Below are positions 17,690 through 26,514 of a stretch of DNA of 64,000 bases, one piece after another. The notes under the pieces were generated by a model, which was not told where the DNA came from, searched no databases, and saw only the letters and a program-made list of their open reading frames with translations. This stretch comes from JACCZX01 sp963829995 (GTDB lineage: Bacteria; Pseudomonadota; Gammaproteobacteria; Burkholderiales; Burkholderiaceae_F), in the NCBI GenBank assembly GCA_963829995.1, contig CAWHKW010000004.1, positions 62,001 to 126,000 on the forward strand. Reading direction: 5' to 3'. The position numbers and the translations under genes are program-made. Position 1 is the stretch's first letter; each line of letters starts with the position of its first letter.

Positions 17690-20600
17690 CTAGGCCACGG
17701 GTAATTCGATAGAAAAGGTCGCCCCTTGACCCCTGCCACCGCTCTCAGCGGTGATCGTTCCACCGTGTGCCTCTACCGTTGCCTTCGATATAGCAAGTCC
17801 GAGGCCCAGCCCGCCAAACTCGCGCGCGACCCACTCGCCGCCTTGACTGAAGGCGTCGAAGATGGACGACAGGGAATCCGGCTCGATCCCAACGCCGTTG
17901 TCCGACACGGCGACAATGATGCGGTCTGCATCATTCCTCGATGTGACCCGAATGTCGCCGCCCCGGCGGGTGAACTTCGACGCATTCTTCAACAGATTCC
18001 ACACCACCTGCTGCAGCCGGTTGAAGTCACCGTGAATCTGATGCTCTGGCGCATCAAGATCCACCTTCAGCGTTTGATTTTTGCCGCGAATATCGGATTC
18101 GCAAATTTCAACCGCGCCCATCACCGCCGCATGCACATTCATCGGCTCGGCGACGATTTCCAAATGGCCACGCGCGATGCGTGTGAGGTCGAGCAGATCG
18201 TCGATCAGATGCGATTCGATCTTGATATTGCGGCGAATCATTGCCAACGCATCGCGCGCATCCTCCGGCAGATCGTGCCGGCGTCCCAGGGTTTGCACGG
18301 CCATCACCACCGGCGTCAGCGGTGTGCGCAACTCATGCGACAGCACTGCGAGAAAGCGATCCTTGGCGCGGCTTGCGGTCTCGAGCTCGTCGCGTGCAAT
18401 TTTGTTAAACGCCAGTGCTTGTTCGAGGTCGGCCCGGCTTGCTGCGAGCGCTTCACTGGCAGCCCGTGCTTCGGTCTGGTCGCGAAATATTTTCAACAGG
18501 CCGATCGTCCTGTCGTTCCCATCATGCATCGCCATCATCGCGCCGCTGCCCCAGAATCGGCTGCCGTCCTTGCGAAGGTGCCAGCGCTCGTCGGACGAAC
18601 GCCCCTCGGCTAACGCGGTCTGGGCCTCAGCCTCAGGCGCGCCGGCAGCGCGGTCTTCCGGGGTGAAAATCAAGTCCGCGGGCTGTCCGATGACCTCGCG
18701 ATCCTTGAAGCCGATCAGACGTTCGGCGCCCGAGTTCCAGCTCGTTATGCGGCGCTCGAGGTCGGTAGAAAGAATCGCATATTCGCGCGCGTTTTCGACC
18801 ACCAGCCGGAGCCGCTCTTCGCTTTCGCGCGATGCTTCGCGCGCGCGGTTGCGTTCGGTCAGATCCAGCACCAGCGCCGTTGCGGCATACGGCCGCCCAT
18901 TGCGATCGCGCAGAACCGACACGCTGACGCTGACCCACACCGTGCTGCCGTCGGGACGCAACAGACGCCGCTCCAGTTCGAACGGCGTGCCTTCACGCGC
19001 CATGCGGGCAAACAGCACTTCGTTGTTCGGCAGGTCGTCGGGGTGCGTAATGTCCTGCAGCCGCAGCTCAAGCATCTGCTCTGACGTGCGTCCAGCGAGC
19101 TCGCACAAGCGCTGGTTGACGAAGTTGAAGCGGCCCGAGAATGCGCACTGGCCCACCCCCAGCGCGGTCTGCTCGACCATCGCACGAAATCTCTCTTCCG
19201 ACTCGCGCAAGCTCTGCTCGGTCAGCTTGAACCCCAGCACGTCCGCAGCCTGGCGCGCATACAGATCGGTCAGCCGAAGCTCGCGGTCCGACGGCCGATG
19301 GGGCGCACGAAAGTGCGTCGACAGCACACCCAGCGGCTCGTTGTTGCGGTCGAACAGCGGGGTCGACTGCACGGCCCGATAGCCCGCTTGAGCAGCGGCA
19401 GCGCGCAGCGGTGCGTAAAGGGGATCGGCTTCGACATCTTCAATAATGACGCGCGCCCGCCGAGTCAATGAACGACCGCTGGCAGACGAGTTTTCGATGT
19501 CGATGTGGCTGATGCGCTCCAGAAACGCGGCGTCGAATCCCCGCTGGGCCACAATCTCCAGCTTGTGCGTGGCGCGGTTACACAGTTGAACGGCGCCAAA
19601 ATCGGCGCGCTGCAGTTCAACGGTGGCGTCGAGCACCTGTCTCAACACCAGCGGGAGCTCGGCGGTACTGAGCAGGCGCGCGCTGAAATCCTGCAGCCGC
19701 AGCATCGCTGCCAGATCGGCCGCCTGCTCGACCTGCAGCTCGTACAGCGCGTCTTCGGCGCGGCGGCGCGCGGTGATGTCGACGAAGGTGAACACCACCC
19801 CGCCGATGCGCCCATCGGGTGCCCGGTAGGGAAGCGCGCGGGCGATATACCAGCGGCCGGCGGCCTGCACTTCGCGCTCCGCGGGCACGAGCTCGCCGAG
19901 CGCACGCAGTGCGTCGCGCTCCATTTCAGGGTATTCGAGCCGATGCGTCAGATCGGTCAGCGGCCGGCCGATATCGGTCGGTATCACGCTGAACAATTCG
20001 ATCGCAGACGGCGTGTAACGCATGATGCGCAGATCGCGATCCAGAAAAATGGTCGCAATCGCCGTCGCTGCCATCAGATTGTGCAAGTCGGAATTGGCAA
20101 AGCCGAGCTCGTCGACTCTGTTTTTCAATTCCAGGTTGACGGTGGTCAGCTCCTCGTTGATCGATTGCAGCTCTTCGCGGCTGGTTTCCAGCTCCTCGGT
20201 CGCCGAGCGCAGCTCCTCATTCATCGCCTGCAGCTCTTCGTTGCTGGCCTTCAGCTCTGCAGTTGACGATTCGGCCTGCTCGACCGTGTCGCGCAGCTGC
20301 GACTTGGTCGTTTCGAGTTCGCGTTCCAGATGCTGAGCCATGGCGTCGGATCGCACGTCGCGCGCCCGGTCTTCCCAGCCGGTCACCGGCGCGTGCGCAT
20401 CGAACACGACGAGGAAATAATCGGGCGCCAGGTCGGTGGCGGGCGCGACACGGATATTGACCGCTTTAGCTTCACCGTCGAGCTCGATCGGTACGTTGAA
20501 CGCATCGGCGCGCGCCCTCGACTGCATCGCGGTAAACAACGCGGCGCGCAGGTCGAGGCGCAGCATCGGGTGCACCAGCTGCAGCAGGTTGCGCGTCAGC

Positions 20601-22471
20601 TCGCCGCCGGTGAACTGCAGAAAGCGTCCCGCGCTGTCCGATAGATGAACGATGTCGTACGCCTTGTTGACGACCAGCGAAGGCGGCGAAAAGCGCTCGA
20701 TCAATTTGTAATGCAGTTGGCCAAAGCTCGATTCCGAGGTCAATTCCCCGCGCAAGCTTCTGGCAGCAGCAGGCATCGCGCCGCCGTTGGTTTTTGGAAC
20801 CGTGGGCCGTTCGCCGGATTTTTCCATTGCTTCCAACGATCGCGCGAGGGCACTGTTGCCGACCGGCACCGGAAGCGTTGCCCGAAGCGCTGGCCGTTGC
20901 TCGTAGATGCGGTACTTCTTGTCGACGACGGTGAAAAGCTCCTTGTCGCTGTTGATGGTTTCCGACATGCCCAGAAACAGGCGCCCGCGCGGCCGCAGCG
21001 CAAAGTGAAAGATGTCGAATGCGCGCGCTTGCGCGTCGGTGTCGAGGTAGATGAACAGGTTGCGGCACGACACAAGATCGAGCCGCGAAAATGGCGAGTC
21101 CTTGATCAAATCGTGTAGCGCAAACAGCACCAGCTCTCGCACCTCGCGCCGCAGCCGGAAGCCGTGCACTTCCTTCAGAAACCAGCGCCGCAGCCGCTCT
21201 TCGGAAACGTCGGCGGAAATCGCCTCCGGATAGATACCGGCGCGCGCAGTTTTTATGACGTCCTCGTCGAGGTCGGTCGCAAAAATCTGGATCTGAGGCG
21301 GCGCGTCGAGCGTGCGCGCATGCTCATACAACAGCATCGCAATCGAGTAAGCCTCTTCTCCGGTAGCACACGCCGGCACCCAAACTCGAATCGAATCGCC
21401 CGGTCCCTTGCCCTGGAACAGCGCCGGAATTTCGAGCGCAAGCGCATCGAACGCTTCACGGTCGCGAAAGAAATTGGTCACGCTGATCAACATGTCCTGC
21501 ATCAGCGCGCCGGCTTCGCCCGGATTGGTGCGCAGGAACGCCAGGTAGGTCGGCAGGTCATCGACGCCGTTGACCTGCAGGCGACGTCCGATCCGGCGCA
21601 AAATCGTGGCCCGCTTGTAGTAAGAAAAATCGCGCCCGGTGCGACTCTGCAGAAACGTCAGTATCTCGCGCAGCGCAATTTCGGAATCGGCAACCGATGT
21701 ATGCAACGGCGCCGGCTTGGCTGGCTGCGGGCCGTCCTCCGGCGGCAATTTGAGTCGCTTCGCCAGCTCGTGATATTTGATCAGCCGCTCCGGCATCGCG
21801 GCCACTTGCAGCACCCAATCGACCATGCCGGTAGCGATCGCCGCGCGTGGCATCCCCGGGTGCTCGGCCTCGTCGGGGTCCTGCACAATAGTCAGTCCAC
21901 CGCGCTCCTTGACTCGCTTGATCCCGATCGCGCCATCGCCGTCGGCGCCGGACAGCACGATGGCCGACGAATGCGGGCCGTGCGTGTCGGCCAACGTGCG
22001 AAAGAAAAGATCGACTGCGACGCGCTGACCGCGCTCGGACGGCAGCTCGGCGAGTTCCAGGCGACCGTCGGCCGCCGCCAATTGCTTTCCCGGCGGAATC
22101 ACGTAGACGCAATTCGGCTTCACCTTCTCGCTGGTGTTGACCTGCACGACGGACATTGCAGTCGCCGTTTGCAGGACCTGCGCCAGCGTGCTTTCGTGTT
22201 CGGATGAAAGGTGCAGGATGACGACAAACACCAATCCCGAATCGGGCGGCATCGCGCGGAAGAACGCCTGCAGTGCAGGGATCCCGCCGGCGGAACCGCC
22301 GAGCCCCACCATCGGCAGCATTTGATAGCCGCGCGTCGGCACCGCGTCATCAATCAGCTCGGCGAGCTCGACTTCAGAATGATCGGCCGATAACTCGCGC
22401 GCTAGCGGGCCAGGCTGCGGCGCTCTTGACCGTGCAGGAGTTCTACGAGTGCTTTCGCGTGGCTTGGCCAT
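17690..22471 (-). CDS. CheB-CheR-PAS-GAF-PAS-histidine kinase fusion protein
   Basis: At 1593 residues this is the longest gene here. Domains in order: a CheB methylesterase (about 53-240; GLGGSAGG with the catalytic Ser, ILHLSSEHEST and LSGADGDGA complete the triad); a CheR methyltransferase (about 265-525; SAM-binding WVPACATGEEAYS near 365). A coiled coil rich in ELxxxNEEL (about 710-810) leads to a PAS_10-type PAS, a GAF (about 935-1085), two more PAS domains, HisKA with VLSHELRTPL near residue 1380, and an ATPase domain with NLLKNASKF near 1494. No membrane helix and no receiver are seen. Such CheB/CheR-kinase fusions are known in soil bacteria, usually outside chemotaxis operons, as here. 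A role in a cytoplasmic methylation-linked relay is inferred. Confidence 0.92.
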   Translation of the reverse strand: MAKPRESTRRTPARSRAPQPGPLARELSADHSEVELAELIDDAVPTRGYQMLPMVGLGGSAGGIPALQAFFRAMPPDSGLVFVVILHLSSEHESTLAQVLQTATAMSVVQVNTSEKVKPNCVYVIPPGKQLAAADGRLELAELPSERGQRVAVDLFFRTLADTHGPHSSAIVLSGADGDGAIGIKRVKERGGLTIVQDPDEAEHPGMPRAAIATGMVDWVLQVAAMPERLIKYHELAKRLKLPPEDGPQPAKPAPLHTSVADSEIALREILTFLQSRTGRDFSYYKRATILRRIGRRLQVNGVDDLPTYLAFLRTNPGEAGALMQDMLISVTNFFRDREAFDALALEIPALFQGKGPGDSIRVWVPACATGEEAYSIAMLLYEHARTLDAPPQIQIFATDLDEDVIKTARAGIYPEAISADVSEERLRRWFLKEVHGFRLRREVRELVLFALHDLIKDSPFSRLDLVSCRNLFIYLDTDAQARAFDIFHFALRPRGRLFLGMSETINSDKELFTVVDKKYRIYEQRPALRATLPVPVGNSALARSLEAMEKSGERPTVPKTNGGAMPAAARSLRGELTSESSFGQLHYKLIERFSPPSLVVNKAYDIVHLSDSAGRFLQFTGGELTRNLLQLVHPMLRLDLRAALFTAMQSRARADAFNVPIELDGEAKAVNIRVAPATDLAPDYFLVVFDAHAPVTGWEDRARDVRSDAMAQHLERELETTKSQLRDTVEQAESSTAELKASNEELQAMNEELRSATEELETSREELQSINEELTTVNLELKNRVDELGFANSDLHNLMAATAIATIFLDRDLRIMRYTPSAIELFSVIPTDIGRPLTDLTHRLEYPEMERDALRALGELVPAEREVQAAGRWYIARALPYRAPDGRIGGVVFTFVDITARRRAEDALYELQVEQAADLAAMLRLQDFSARLLSTAELPLVLRQVLDATVELQRADFGAVQLCNRATHKLEIVAQRGFDAAFLERISHIDIENSSASGRSLTRRARVIIEDVEADPLYAPLRAAAAQAGYRAVQSTPLFDRNNEPLGVLSTHFRAPHRPSDRELRLTDLYARQAADVLGFKLTEQSLRESEERFRAMVEQTALGVGQCAFSGRFNFVNQRLCELAGRTSEQMLELRLQDITHPDDLPNNEVLFARMAREGTPFELERRLLRPDGSTVWVSVSVSVLRDRNGRPYAATALVLDLTERNRAREASRESEERLRLVVENAREYAILSTDLERRITSWNSGAERLIGFKDREVIGQPADLIFTPEDRAAGAPEAEAQTALAEGRSSDERWHLRKDGSRFWGSGAMMAMHDGNDRTIGLLKIFRDQTEARAASEALAASRADLEQALAFNKIARDELETASRAKDRFLAVLSHELRTPLTPVVMAVQTLGRRHDLPEDARDALAMIRRNIKIESHLIDDLLDLTRIARGHLEIVAEPMNVHAAVMGAVEICESDIRGKNQTLKVDLDAPEHQIHGDFNRLQQVVWNLLKNASKFTRRGGDIRVTSRNDADRIIVAVSDNGVGIEPDSLSSIFDAFSQGGEWVAREFGGLGLGLAISKATVEAHGGTITAESGGRGQGATFSIELPVA

Positions 22472-22649
22472 GTCGTATGGGCATCACGGCGACCTAACGC
22501 CGTCCACGAAGTAGTGTCGCACAAGGCGTGCCCGCTCTGACGCTAACCTAGCGACTTCTCGCATCAGGAGACGGCATGCAGCGCACCGCTCTGCGTACTT
22601 TTTACGCATTCATCGCCTCACCAGCAATGGTCAGAGCCGATTTATTGCA

Positions 22650-23510
22650 ATGAATGACACGACTTTTAGCTGGCATGGTCCGCGGCAGCCGCACGTCCCG
22701 CTGGTGCTCGACTCGCCGCATTCCGGGTTCCAGTTTCCAGCGGATTTCGATGCGGCGGTGTCGGAGTTCGACTTGCGCGACGGCGAAGATTGTTTTGTCG
22801 ATGAGTTGTATATGCCGGCTACCGAGCTCGGCGTCCCGTTGCTGGCCGCGCAGACGCCGCGCACCTACCTCGACCCGAACCGCCACGCAGGCGATATCGA
22901 CCTCGACTTGCTCGAGGGTGGCGCGTGGCCGCATGCGCACGTGCCAAGCGGCAAGGCGCGCATCGGCAAAGCGCTGATCTGGCGCACGCTCGACGATGGA
23001 CGCGCGATTTACGCGCGCAAGCTGAAGATCGATGAGGTGCTGGGCCGGATCGAGCGCTGCCACACTCCGTATCACCGCGCGCTAAGCGGTGCGATCGATC
23101 AGGCGCACGCCAACTTCGGCGTCGTTTATCACATCAACTGCCATTCGATGAACTCGGTGGCCGGCCCGATGGGGGAAGGCGGCGCGGGAACTCCACGACC
23201 GGACTTCGTTCTCGGCGATCGCGACGGCACGACCTGTGATCCGGCATTCACGGAGTTCGTGCGCGCGACGCTGGCCGCGACGGGGCACAGCGTCAGCGTC
23301 AACGATCCTTACAAGGGCGTCGAACTCGTAAAAGCGTATTCGAGGCCCATCGCCGGCCGCCATAGCCTGCAGCTCGAAATCAACAAGCGGCTCTACATGG
23401 ACGAAGCGAAGCGCGAACGCAATGCCGGTTTTGCCCCACTGCAGCGCAAGCTGCAACATTTGATCGAGGCCATCGTTGACTACATCGGAAAGGACGTTCG
23501 CCGTGGCTGA
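22650..23510 (+). CDS. N-formylglutamate amidohydrolase family protein
   Basis: This 286-residue protein belongs to the FGase family (HutG-like), which deformylates N-formylglutamate at the end of one histidine-degradation route. Typical segments are LVLDSPHSG near the start, RTYLDPNR, and the metal-site region YHINCHSMNS. No hut genes are nearby. Instead an aspartoacylase/succinylglutamate desuccinylase-like gene overlaps its 3' end, so the true substrate may be another N-acyl amino acid. Function is assigned at family level only. Confidence 0.87.
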   Translation: MNDTTFSWHGPRQPHVPLVLDSPHSGFQFPADFDAAVSEFDLRDGEDCFVDELYMPATELGVPLLAAQTPRTYLDPNRHAGDIDLDLLEGGAWPHAHVPSGKARIGKALIWRTLDDGRAIYARKLKIDEVLGRIERCHTPYHRALSGAIDQAHANFGVVYHINCHSMNSVAGPMGEGGAGTPRPDFVLGDRDGTTCDPAFTEFVRATLAATGHSVSVNDPYKGVELVKAYSRPIAGRHSLQLEINKRLYMDEAKRERNAGFAPLQRKLQHLIEAIVDYIGKDVRRG

Positions 23511-24497
23511 ACGTATCGCTAAACCCGTGCGCGGCCATCATCCGGTCGAGGTGCAGCCGCCCGACATCGCGAAATACAAGCAAGGCAACACCGGAGTCGA
23601 TTACGTGCACATGTTCGACTCCGGCCGCACCGGCCCGACCGTGATGGTGCAGGCGCTGACACACGGCAACGAGTTCTGCGGCGCGCATGCGCTGGACTAT
23701 TTGTTGCGGCGAGCAGATCAAGACCGGCTACGGGCAAGCTGATCGTCGCGTTTGCCAACGTTGACGCCTATGCACGTTTCGACTTCGACGACCCGGATGC
23801 GTCGCGCTATATCGATGAGGATTACAACCGCGTCTGGGCCGACGAAGTTCTGTTCGGCGCGCGCGATTCGATTGAGCTGCGCCGCGCACGGCAGCTGCAG
23901 CCGTTTGTCGACGCTGCCGATTTTCTGCTCGACATTCACTCGATGCACGAGCCGTGTCGTCCGATCATGGTATGCGGCATGGTCAACAAGCACGTCGATC
24001 TGGCGCGCAAGGTCGGGCTGCCGGCCGATCTTCTGCTCGATACCGGCCACCCCGCCGGTGTGCGTATGCGCGACCGCGGCAGCTTCAACGATCCGGCGAG
24101 TCCGCGCGCGGCGGTGCTGATCGAGTGCGGTCAGCATTGGGAAAAGCCCGCGGTCGACGTCGCGGTCGATACGATGCTGCGCTTTCTCGCGGCCACCGGA
24201 AGCGTCCCGTTTAACTCGATCGAATCGAAGCTGAAAGTGAAACCGCCGGCGCGGCAGCGAGTGATCCAAGTCACTGAGGCCGTCGTGGCGAAGTCGATGA
24301 ACTTTGAGTTCGTGGTGCCGATCGAAGGCTTGGGAATCGTTCCGAAGGCCGGCATGCCTATTGCACGCGATGGTGAAACGGTGTGGTTGGCGCCATACGA
24401 CGACACCATCCTGGTGATGCCTTCGACACGGCATCTGAAGCCCGGCAACACGCAGGTGCGCTTGGGACGTTATGAAACGGGCCGTTACGAAAGTTAG
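23503..24497 (+). CDS. Succinylglutamate desuccinylase/aspartoacylase family protein, frameshifted
   Basis: This is a zinc carboxypeptidase-fold deacylase in two frames. The first part from the GTG at 23503 (AGGA about 9 bases upstream) contains the His-Glu zinc ligands in THGNEFCG and stops at 23742 after an uncharacteristic DQDRLRAS. The second frame picks up at about 23725 (TGKLIVAFANVDAY) and carries the third ligand in LLDIHSMHEP, running to 24497. Joined, it is about 330 residues, as expected. The break lies at about 23700-23730. It overlaps the FGase gene by 8 bases and is followed after 9 bases by a lipoprotein gene. Substrate unknown. Confidence 0.8.
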
Positions 24498-24506
24498 GAG
24501 ACGACC

Positions 24507-25133
24507 ATGAACAGACGATTGGTGGGCGTGGCGCTGTTGGCCGCAGCCGTACTGGCGTTGTCGGGTTGTGCCAGCACGGCGATCAATGCCCAGTGGGTTA
24601 ACCCGCAGGCCGGCAACCGTCTTCCTGTCAAAAGCGTGATGGTGATGGATATCAACCGTGACTCGACAGCGCGCCGGGTCTACGAGGACGCGATGGTGGC
24701 CGAACTAGCCACGCGCGGCGTCAAGGCTGTTCAATCGTACAAATCGTTGCCGGGCGACGGCCCCGCCGAACAGCAGGCGATTCAAGCTGCAGTGGCGAGC
24801 GCCGGCGCCGATGCGGTGCTGATTTCGCGCACCATCAGTGTCACCAATGAAGTTCGGGTGTCGCCGGGGTACGTCGCCGGCCCGCCCTGGGGCTTTGGAT
24901 GGCCGGGTTTCTACGGCTACTACCACAGCTACTGGTCCGCCGCGTACGCGTTTCCGCCGACCGTTTACACCGTGCAAAACGTGCTGGTCGACACGCGGCT
25001 GTTCGATGCGAAGGAGTTTCTGTTGCTATGGTCGGGTTCATCGACCACCGTGCCGACCGGCTCGATGCAGCAGACGATTCAGGATTTCGCGAAGACGATC
25101 AGCGCGACACTCGCTAAAGAGAAGGTCATTTAG
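24507..25133 (+). CDS. Lipoprotein of unknown function (DUF4136-like)
   Basis: This 208-residue protein has a clear lipoprotein signal with the lipobox LSGC at residues 18-21, followed by an alpha/beta domain (KSVMVMDINRDSTARRVYED, then VASAGADAVLISRT). It has a glycine-, tyrosine- and tryptophan-rich loop around residues 115-145. This resembles DUF4136-type envelope lipoproteins. RBS AGGAG lies about 8 bases before the ATG. It follows the hydrolase pair closely and is probably in the same transcript. Function unknown. Confidence 0.78.
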   Translation: MNRRLVGVALLAAAVLALSGCASTAINAQWVNPQAGNRLPVKSVMVMDINRDSTARRVYEDAMVAELATRGVKAVQSYKSLPGDGPAEQQAIQAAVASAGADAVLISRTISVTNEVRVSPGYVAGPPWGFGWPGFYGYYHSYWSAAYAFPPTVYTVQNVLVDTRLFDAKEFLLLWSGSSTTVPTGSMQQTIQDFAKTISATLAKEKVI

Positions 25134-25145
25134 GGCCTGCTCACC

Positions 25146-25709
25146 CTAATAGCTCGCGACGACGTTATCGTCGCGCAGATCAATCAAGGTTTCGGCGACC
25201 TGTACGCAGTCTTCGACGTGACGGTCGCCAAGCGCCTTTAGTGCGGCAAACGATAGTGATGCTGCGACCGCCTGGCCCGCGAACGGAACGTACCTGGCCG
25301 CCTGTTTGACACTTAATCGCACTCCCACCGTTTTCAGCAATCTGATCACCAGCTCACGCGTAACGATTCGGCCAATCAATGCACTGCCTACTGCCATCGC
25401 CGCTTTGTAGGCAAACAGTCGCCGCTGCGGCGCGAGTTGCTCGATCTGCTGCGGGGTCAGGCCGAAGCGTTCGTTGATCTGCTCGATCATCTGAAGCAGC
25501 ACGGTGATATCGACCGCGACGTCGACTCCCGGTAGCGGCAGAACCGACGCGCCCGCCGAGATCAATGCGCGGCGCGTAACCAGCTTGCGGCAATCGCTGG
25601 CAATTCGCGCGGTGTCGCGCCGTGTTTCCGGTATTACGTTGGCGCTCGCGCGAGCTGATTTGGCCTTCGATCGACCGGCTCGTTTGACGGCAATCGCGGT
25701 GGATGACAT
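25146..25709 (-). CDS. DUF697-like small membrane-associated protein
   Basis: A 187-residue protein with a basic N-terminal region rich in Lys, Arg and Ala. Hydrophobic segments follow: ALISAGASVLPLPGVDVAVDITVLL (about 50-75) and two near 105-125 and 150-165. The PLPGVDVAVD pattern and helix layout resemble the DUF697/EcsC-type membrane proteins. No function is established. It is convergent with the lipoprotein gene. Confidence 0.65.
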   Translation of the reverse strand: MSSTAIAVKRAGRSKAKSARASANVIPETRRDTARIASDCRKLVTRRALISAGASVLPLPGVDVAVDITVLLQMIEQINERFGLTPQQIEQLAPQRRLFAYKAAMAVGSALIGRIVTRELVIRLLKTVGVRLSVKQAARYVPFAGQAVAASLSFAALKALGDRHVEDCVQVAETLIDLRDDNVVASY

Positions 25710-25725
25710 TGAGCGATGACGATCC

Positions 25726-26334
25726 TTATTCGAAAGGCGTTGGATGATGCTTGGAAGGCAGGTTCGTCCGTCCCCATTTCAGCGTACGGCTCATCCATAC
25801 CAGTTCGTCCAGAAATCCGCGGACCCGATTCTCGTAAGCAGCGTCAAGCAGCTTGCCCGTGTCGTCGAACTTGCTCTGCACTGTCGGAAAGTGAAGATCG
25901 GTAAACGTGACCGCAAGCCCTAGCTCACGCACCATGGGCACCAGCGCTTCGATGACGCGCGTTCCACCCCAGGGCCCGGCCGACACGCCGACAAACGCAA
26001 CCGCCTTGTGTACGTATTCCTTCAGCAGCAAATCGAGCACGCCTTTCAGCGCGCCCGGATAGCCATGGTTGTACTCGGGCATGACGATCACCAGGCCGTC
26101 GGCGCGCACGATCGTGTCACGCCACTGCGGAAACTGATCCTTGATGTCCGTTCCATAGTCGCCCTGTGGCAGCGAAAAGTCCGCGACGTCGACAAGCTCG
26201 GTCTCGATATCAGGACGTGCCGACATCACCGCGTGCAGCCACCGCGCGACATTCACGCTTCGGCGCAATTTTCGATTGGTGCCGAGCAAAATCGGCAGGA
26301 AAACGGATGAGGTATTCAAACCTGACTCCGGCAA
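25726..26334 (-). CDS. NADPH-dependent FMN reductase family protein
   Basis: A flavodoxin-fold oxidoreductase of 202 residues. The FMN phosphate loop is LGTNRKLRRS near residue 18, PEYNHGYPGALKGVLDLL near residue 85 is the flavin-contacting motif of this family, and GPWGGTRVIEAL follows. Members reduce FMN, quinones or azo dyes with NAD(P)H. It stands alone, upstream of the DUF697-like gene on the same strand. Confidence 0.88.
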   Translation of the reverse strand: MPESGLNTSSVFLPILLGTNRKLRRSVNVARWLHAVMSARPDIETELVDVADFSLPQGDYGTDIKDQFPQWRDTIVRADGLVIVMPEYNHGYPGALKGVLDLLLKEYVHKAVAFVGVSAGPWGGTRVIEALVPMVRELGLAVTFTDLHFPTVQSKFDDTGKLLDAAYENRVRGFLDELVWMSRTLKWGRTNLPSKHHPTPFE

Positions 26335-26455
26335 TGGATAGGACGCCGTGTGCGCCTACAACGCGGGGCGTGCGCCGCAGCATGGTAATCCGATTAACTG
26401 CACCGGACGCCCGCTGATCGACGTTTTCAGTCGAGCCTGCAGCGGGGTGCGCCCC

Positions 26456-26461
26456 TATAAT
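26456..26461 (+). promoter_or_regulatory. Likely -10 box of the hemA promoter
   Basis: A perfect TATAAT sits 54 bases upstream of the hemA start. No good -35 hexamer is seen 16-18 bases before it, so activation or an alternative contact may be needed. The downstream 5' UTR would be about 45-50 bases. Confidence 0.45.
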
Positions 26462-26514
26462 TCTGCGGTCCCACACAAGGTGCAGGCGCGCGGTAGCGGC
26501 CTACGCGATCGTCG

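Noticed and set aside
17685..17700. GGCTAGGCC at the end of the CheB-CheR gene as another palindromic-element core
   Set aside because: It lacks the GCAAC(G/A)ACGC partner and inverted arms, and the TAG is simply the stop region of the gene.
21164..22207. 347-codon open frame antisense to the CheB-CheR fusion
   Set aside because: The sense frame carries intact CheB and CheR motifs; the antisense one has none.
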